Assembly: GCA_003567495.1 (NCBI GenBank)
Contig: PWZK01000372.1
Span: 1-11,356, forward strand
DNA length: 11,356 nucleotides
Origin: Candidatus Brocadiaceae bacterium
GTDB lineage: Bacteria > Planctomycetota > Brocadiia > SM23-32
Direction of reading: 5' to 3'
The stretch's first letter is position 1; the number at the start of each line of letters is the position of its first letter. A program made the position numbers and the translations under genes. The notes below the pieces were generated by a model. The model was not told the origin of the DNA and ran no database searches. It saw nothing but the letters and a program-made list of their open reading frames with translations. Shown in pieces: positions 7,650 through 11,356 of this stretch.

Positions 7650-7723
7650 TTATCCTTTCTGAATATGACAGCCTATACTGGAACAGGCGGCCATCGAGCC
7701 GAGGTTGTCCTCAACCTGTCTGA
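7631..7723 (+). other. Orphan translation start with 30-codon ORF (possible gene remnant)
   Basis: A near-ideal AAGGAGG (7618-7624) lies 6 bases before an ATG at 7631. The frame starts MKINELIILSEYDSLYWN and stops at TGA 7721-7723 after 30 codons, its second part overlapping the end of the convergent MBL-rhodanese gene. I recognise no family. It could be the 5' stub of a gene cut away by an old rearrangement, a genuine small peptide, or chance. The first 17 codons look gene-like; the rest (NRRPSSRGCPQPV) looks like antisense read-through of the neighbouring gene. Confidence 0.25.
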
Positions 7724-9023
7724 ATCCGTGCTTTTTAAGGATCGAAGCGGCGATCACCGCCCGTGCCCCGCTGCCGCAAAAAGTTACCACCGGCTTATCC
7801 CTGTCGAGTTCGTCTATGCGATCCGTTAGTTCGCCCAGAAAAATATGGGTAGCCCCTTCCAGCCTTGCGCTTTCATATTCAGTGATCTTCCGGACGTCCA
7901 ACAGGGTAAATGAAGCGCTATCATCTTTCAATCGCGTCTCCAGGTCTTTCGCATGCAGGGTGCCGATACGGTCATACCTGCGTCCACTCACCTCCCAGGC
8001 ATGAACGCCGCCCTCCAGATACCCCGGTATGCGGTCATAGCCAAGGCGTATAAGATATCTCACCGCCGTGCGAACCTGCTCCCTGGTCTCGGGTATCAGG
8101 ACCAGATCCCGGTTATAATCGACAAGATAGCCAATATAAGCCGGCACCATCTCGAGCGGAATGGCCAGGCTGCCTGGAATAAACGCACCAGCGAATGCCT
8201 CCGGGCTTCGCAAATCAACTAACACCGCACCGCTTTCTACAGCGTTCGCCACGGCATCCGGGTTGAATGGCACAGGACGAGGCATCTCGGCCAGCGACGG
8301 AGCGCCCTCAAGATTGTATTTTTCCATTCTCCGGAAATACGGCGGCTTATAATGCTTTTCATCTACCTTGTAATTTATGAAATCCTCCCGATCGGTCTTA
8401 TGCAGTGCCGGGTTGTTTTTCCGTTCAAGGCCCAGCGTGGAAAACTCACGCGAAGCCATGCTGTCACCGCACACGGAACCCGCACCGTGAGCCGGGTATA
8501 ATATAGTTTGATCTCCGAGCGGCAGCAGTTTCCCGAAAATGCTGTCATAAAGAAGTCCGGCGACTTCGCGAGCGCGGTCGGGAAAAAAATCGGTACGGCC
8601 CACATCACCGACAAACAGAGCGTCGCCCGAAAAAACGCCGACCGGGTCGTCGCCGTAATTTTTGTCAGTCATTACCAGCGAAATGCTTTCAAACGTATGC
8701 CCGGGTGTCTCCAGCACTCTCAGCCGTATATCCCCGAAGTCAAACGTATCACCTTCAGACACCGGGCTTCCATATTTAAAATCAAGCGCGCTTCCGTGAT
8801 GGATGTCGGCGCCCGTGTGTTCGGACAGGTCTTTGGAGCCTGTCACATAGTCCTCGTTCCGGTGTGTCTCAAAGATGTGGGTAATCCGGGCGCCTCTTTT
8901 TGCAGCAATCTCAAGGTAAGTATGAACGTCGCGACGCGGGTCGATAACCGCCGCCCGGTCTCCGTCACCCAATATATACGAAATATGTGCCAGACCTTCG
9001 GACTTCACCTTCATTAAAAACAT
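7650..9023 (-). CDS. MBL-fold persulfide dioxygenase-like protein with two rhodanese domains
   Basis: Proteins of this build (ETHE1/CstB-like) oxidise glutathione- or other low-molecular-weight persulfides and move sulfane sulfur. With the start used here it has 457 residues; the numbers below count from the GTG codon at 9032, so subtract 3. The MBL domain spans about 4-250 and has H57 (ETHRNEDY), H112 (TPGHT) and D137 (FSGDALFVGDVGRTDF), matching the mononuclear-iron ligands of ETHE1, plus H182 (YPAHG). The usual HxHxDH motif is altered to HRNEDY. Rhodanese domain 1 (about 257-350) lacks a catalytic Cys: the loop reads VLIPETREQ. Domain 2 (about 360-460) has C419 in VTFCGSGARA and ends GSMAACSSIGCH. 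I choose ATG 9023 because AGGAGG (9033-9038 complement) lies 9 bases upstream; the GTG at 9032 touches that site. It follows the FMN-binding gene by about 83 bases. Confidence 0.85.
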   Translation of the reverse strand: MFLMKVKSEGLAHISYILGDGDRAAVIDPRRDVHTYLEIAAKRGARITHIFETHRNEDYVTGSKDLSEHTGADIHHGSALDFKYGSPVSEGDTFDFGDIRLRVLETPGHTFESISLVMTDKNYGDDPVGVFSGDALFVGDVGRTDFFPDRAREVAGLLYDSIFGKLLPLGDQTILYPAHGAGSVCGDSMASREFSTLGLERKNNPALHKTDREDFINYKVDEKHYKPPYFRRMEKYNLEGAPSLAEMPRPVPFNPDAVANAVESGAVLVDLRSPEAFAGAFIPGSLAIPLEMVPAYIGYLVDYNRDLVLIPETREQVRTAVRYLIRLGYDRIPGYLEGGVHAWEVSGRRYDRIGTLHAKDLETRLKDDSASFTLLDVRKITEYESARLEGATHIFLGELTDRIDELDRDKPVVTFCGSGARAVIAASILKKHGFRQVEDNLGSMAACSSIGCHIQKG

Positions 9024-9106
9024 GTCGACCACCCTCCTGTTTATCTGAATGTTTCGGCTTTGAGAACTGGCTTTGATCGATCTCTGCAGTCAATAACCCG
9101 TTTTTT

Positions 9107-9571
9107 TCAGTAGCTGTAAACGCCCCGGTTCAGGCCGTCCCTCACGGCTGATATGATCTTAGAGCTTCTTATAGTGGCGGACGTATATCCATCGATTTCA
9201 GTGCTGACAATTTCCTCCGGGTGATATAAATCGGCAAGAGCCGCGCTGATATCTTTGCCCACCAGGTGATCCAGCGCTTCCTGATATTGCCTGATGACCG
9301 ATTTGTAGGGCTCATTTTCGGCCTTCAGATGATAATTGTCATCGCGCCTGAGATGGCGGAATTCAGCGTCTGTAACAACGCCGTCCCCTAGTGTGAACTG
9401 CACGTTGACCTGAATGGCGTCCTGGTCGATAAATACCCCGCGGTATGTACCATCTTCCAGATAGGTCGCACTTTCCACAGGCGCGATGCCGCGCATGTGG
9501 CAACTGAGTGCCAATGCAAAAATGGAACACAGCAGAATAAATGTCGCCTTTCTTACACACTTATATTCCAT
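9107..9571 (-). CDS. Exported FMN-binding-domain protein (possible lipoprotein)
   Basis: A 154-residue protein with a basic N-terminus and hydrophobic stretch (about 8-23) ending in LALSC, giving a signal peptide and a possible but imperfect lipobox at C24. The rest resembles the FMN_bind domain (RnfG/NqrC type). DGTYRGVFIDQDAIQVNVQF (40-59) is the opening beta hairpin. IDGYTSATIRSSKIISAVRD (126-145) matches the C-terminal motif that normally reads D-x-x-[ST]-G-A-[ST] and carries covalent FMN on its last Thr/Ser. Here it is TSAT, with T133 the likely acceptor and the usual Gly replaced by Ser. The role would be periplasmic or membrane-surface electron transfer, partner unknown. The start ATG has only a weak GTGGGG site 9 bases upstream. 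It is on the same strand as the MBL-rhodanese gene and could be cotranscribed. Whether FMN is really bound is uncertain. Confidence 0.7.
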   Translation of the reverse strand: MEYKCVRKATFILLCSIFALALSCHMRGIAPVESATYLEDGTYRGVFIDQDAIQVNVQFTLGDGVVTDAEFRHLRRDDNYHLKAENEPYKSVIRQYQEALDHLVGKDISAALADLYHPEEIVSTEIDGYTSATIRSSKIISAVRDGLNRGVYSY

Positions 9572-9597
9572 AATTCATAACCCCACTTATTCAAAAG

Positions 9598-9716
9598 AAA
9601 ACTTTGTAAGCCCCCGTGAACCCCGCATGTTTGCACATATATCCGTAGGGGCGAAACATCTTTCGCCCCTACAGGCCGGATTGAAACGTGGTTCACTGAA
9701 TATGTACAAAACTTTT
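9598..9716. repeat. Imperfect inverted-repeat element, possibly MITE-like, around a REP-type hairpin
   Basis: The outer arms AAAACTTTGTA (9598-9608) and TACAAAACTTTT (9705-9716) are complementary with one extra base. Inside them GTGAACC (9616-9622) pairs with GGTTCAC (9690-9696). The centre is the perfect hairpin at 9645-9672. The nested layout over about 119 bases suggests one folded mobile element or repeat unit, not independent signals. I cannot see a clear target-site duplication. Confidence 0.4.
9645..9672. repeat. REP-like hairpin GTAGGGGCG...CGCCCCTAC
   Basis: GTAGGGGCGAAA (9645-9656) and TTTCGCCCCTAC (9661-9672) form a perfect 12-bp stem with a CATC loop. Palindromes of the type GTAGGGGCG-x-CGCCCCTAC are, as I recall, scattered in many copies through intergenic DNA of diverse bacteria, so this is probably one member of a dispersed family. 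No T-run follows, so it is not a standard terminator. Confidence 0.7.
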
Positions 9717-9749
9717 TCCAGCTCCAACCGTTATTACTCATGTTAGTGC

Positions 9750-9791
9750 AAAAAAAAGCCAAAGTCAAACCGAAAATTTCAGGCTCGGCTT
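9750..9791 (-). terminator. Candidate terminator after SulP permease gene
   Basis: On the minus strand AAGCC (complement of 9787-9791) can pair with GGCTT (complement of 9756-9760), with a small inner palindrome GAAAATTTC (9772-9780). Eight T residues follow (complement of 9750-9757, overlapping the stem end). The long loop weakens the call, but the T-run and its position about 50 bases after the stop fit. Confidence 0.42.
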
Positions 9792-9842
9792 AGTTTCGCC
9801 AGAGGTTAACCGTTATTTATTTCTCATATATACAGATATAAC

Positions 9843-11356
9843 TCAATGGCCCGATTCAAGCTGCCGGACGGCCTGATGAAGTGATGGGAAGTCTTTTTGT
9901 CGGGGAGATGAGCTGTGCCAGTCGGCCTTTTCAACCACTTCGCGCACCTGAGCCTTCATGCCGGCAAAAACGAGTGTTACGTCGTGATGGGCAAAATCTT
10001 CCTTTATAGTCCCAAGCGTGGAAAGAGCCACAGCGTCTATATCATTAACGCCTGACATGTCGAGAATCACCCACTTTGCATCAGGCTGCTGTGCCAGCTG
10101 CTCTCCTGCGCGCTCCCGGACGTATCGGGCGTTGGCAAAATACAAACTGGCATCCACACGAATGATTATCATGCGAGGGTCGGTTTGAGCCTCCGGATAG
10201 CGCCCAATATCATGATAAGCATTCTCGCGCTCTACATATCCAAGAACAACGGTTCGTGGTCTGGAACTTCGGGCGACGAACAGCGTCAGCGAAAAAATTA
10301 TTCCAGTTAAAATGCCCTGCTCAATTCCCACCAGCAGGGTAACAAAAAAAGTGACCAGCAGCGTCCAGCCGTCGGCTTTTTTTATGCGGAAAAGCCGAAG
10401 GGCGTATTTATAGTCGATCAACCCGGATATGGATACAATAATAATTGCCGCCAGCACAGCACCCGGCAGATAATAAAAAAGAGGGGTGATAAATAGCAAC
10501 ACGCCAAGTATCAATACTGCCGTAACCACCGATGCCAGAGGTGTTTTTGCCCCTGCTTTGTAGTTCACCGCCGTGCGTGAAAAACCGCCGGCTACCACAT
10601 AACCCGAAAACAGGCCTGCAGCAATGTTGGCGGCTCCCAGGCCGGCGAGCTCACGATTCGGATAAATCCGCTCTTTCTCACGCATAGCAGTCCACTGAGC
10701 GATACCGATCGATTCCATGTAGCCGACAAAAAGTATGACCATTGCAGCAGGAAAAAGTTTTACGGCCATGCTTATATCCAGGACCGGAACGGAAAAACGC
10801 GGCAGCCCGCCCGGAACCTCGCCTACAGTCGAAACTCCGAGCGCATCAAGGCTCAGGACGTAAACCAGCAAGGTCGCAAAAATGACTACTATCAGCGCTG
10901 ACGGAGCATGCGGCCATTTCTTTCTGGTAATGTACAGAACCCCTGCTGACCCGACACCAACCGCTGCGGTCGGCAGGTGCGTATCGCCAATTCCACAAAA
11001 AACCTCGACAATCAACGTTATTGTAGAATGTCCGGCAGCCAGTTCTAAACCGAGTAGATGGCCCACCTGGGTGAGCATTATTATAATTGCGGCTGCAGAA
11101 ATAAAACCGCTCATCACAGCGCTTGAAACAAAATTGACCAGAAAGCCCGCACGCAAAAATCTCAGAATAACTTGAAATATCCCGACCAAAAGAGTTAACA
11201 AAGCCACTATCCGGATATATTCATGGGTTCCGGGCTCGGCGTACTCAGAGCATGCGGCCATCACCAGCAGTGACAGTATCGCAACCGGCCCGACCATCAG
11301 GTGGCGAGATGAACCGAAGAGTGCATAAAGCAAAAGAGGGATGGTAGAGGCGTAAA
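9843..11356 (-). CDS. SulP/SLC26-family anion permease with C-terminal STAS domain (partial, 5' end missing)
   Basis: SulP proteins carry sulfate, bicarbonate or other anions across the inner membrane. The frame stays open to the right edge (preceding codons read YASTIPL), so the TTG at 11333 is not the start, and roughly 60-70 N-terminal residues are probably missing. Counting from that TTG, residues 1-355 are strongly hydrophobic with the family segments LFGSSRHLMVGPVAILSL (5-22), GYMESIGIAQ (204-213) and GGFSRTAVNYKAGAKTPLAS (249-268). The STAS domain is about 375-490, with VILDMSGVNDIDAVALSTL (422-440) forming the typical strand-loop-helix. The transported anion cannot be told; sulfate would fit the sulfur enzyme nearby, bicarbonate is equally possible. 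The stop is TGA at 9845-9843. Confidence 0.93.
   Translation of the reverse strand, partial: YASTIPLLLYALFGSSRHLMVGPVAILSLLVMAACSEYAEPGTHEYIRIVALLTLLVGIFQVILRFLRAGFLVNFVSSAVMSGFISAAAIIIMLTQVGHLLGLELAAGHSTITLIVEVFCGIGDTHLPTAAVGVGSAGVLYITRKKWPHAPSALIVVIFATLLVYVLSLDALGVSTVGEVPGGLPRFSVPVLDISMAVKLFPAAMVILFVGYMESIGIAQWTAMREKERIYPNRELAGLGAANIAAGLFSGYVVAGGFSRTAVNYKAGAKTPLASVVTAVLILGVLLFITPLFYYLPGAVLAAIIIVSISGLIDYKYALRLFRIKKADGWTLLVTFFVTLLVGIEQGILTGIIFSLTLFVARSSRPRTVVLGYVERENAYHDIGRYPEAQTDPRMIIIRVDASLYFANARYVRERAGEQLAQQPDAKWVILDMSGVNDIDAVALSTLGTIKEDFAHHDVTLVFAGMKAQVREVVEKADWHSSSPRQKDFPSLHQAVRQLESGH

Larger units (their letters stand above)
9572..9842. other. Intergenic region between SulP permease and FMN-binding gene
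   Basis: No gene is supported in these 271 bases. They contain the inverted-repeat element at 9598-9716 and a terminator candidate for the permease gene at 9750-9791. Sequence 9792-9842 is AT-rich and shows nothing I can name. The promoter of the FMN-binding gene must lie within or beyond the repeat element, or that gene depends on read-through. Confidence 0.5.

Noticed and set aside
9024..9032. GTG start for the MBL-rhodanese gene
   Set aside because: This GTG directly touches the AGGAGG sequence, so it cannot use it; ATG 9023 has workable spacing.
9645..9672. CRISPR repeat or terminator
   Set aside because: There is only one copy with no spacers, and no T-run follows on either strand; a dispersed REP-type palindrome fits better.
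11331..11333. TTG at 11333 as the true start of the SulP permease
   Set aside because: The frame stays open to the window edge and the preceding codons (YASTIPL) continue the family sequence, so the gene is truncated by the window.

Overview
The window is ordinary-looking bacterial DNA of moderately high GC, apart from an AT-rich left end of about 220 bases. Gene content (three-subunit transhydrogenase, flavodiiron protein, persulfide-dioxygenase-like MBL-rhodanese protein, copper ATPase, SulP permease) fits an anaerobe or microaerophile. A Desulfobacterota-like or Firmicutes lineage is plausible, but no marker gene settles the taxonomy.

Layout. Bases 1-221 look like the end of an insertion sequence: the first 28 codons of a probable transposase on the minus strand, with a leader that can fold over its own ribosome binding site. 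A perfect 42-base palindrome (226-267) follows. Next comes a short C-terminal coding remnant resembling a PP2C/SpoIIE-type phosphatase (222-359), so an older gene seems to have been cut here. After a terminator-like hairpin (497-525), the plus strand carries pntAA-pntAB-pntB, the proton-translocating NAD(P) transhydrogenase, tightly packed. copA follows, a Cu(+) P1B-ATPase with an N-terminal YHS domain and two heavy-metal-associated domains.

From 6245 to the right edge all genes are on the minus strand. Reading right to left they are a SulP-family anion permease (5' end outside the window), a small exported FMN-binding-domain protein, an MBL-fold/double-rhodanese protein and an A-type flavoprotein (flavodiiron protein). 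The flavodiiron gene converges on copA. A REP-like hairpin nested in a larger imperfect inverted repeat lies between the permease and the FMN-binding gene.

Together the genes suggest redox and stress housekeeping: NADPH supply by the transhydrogenase, copper export, O2 or NO removal by the flavodiiron protein, persulfide oxidation by the MBL-rhodanese protein, and anion uptake. This functional grouping is inferred from position and known family roles. I found no clearly novel multi-gene system. The best points for a second look are the left-edge insertion junction, the transhydrogenase's proton-channel residues, the inverted-repeat element at 9598-9716 and an orphan translation start at 7631.
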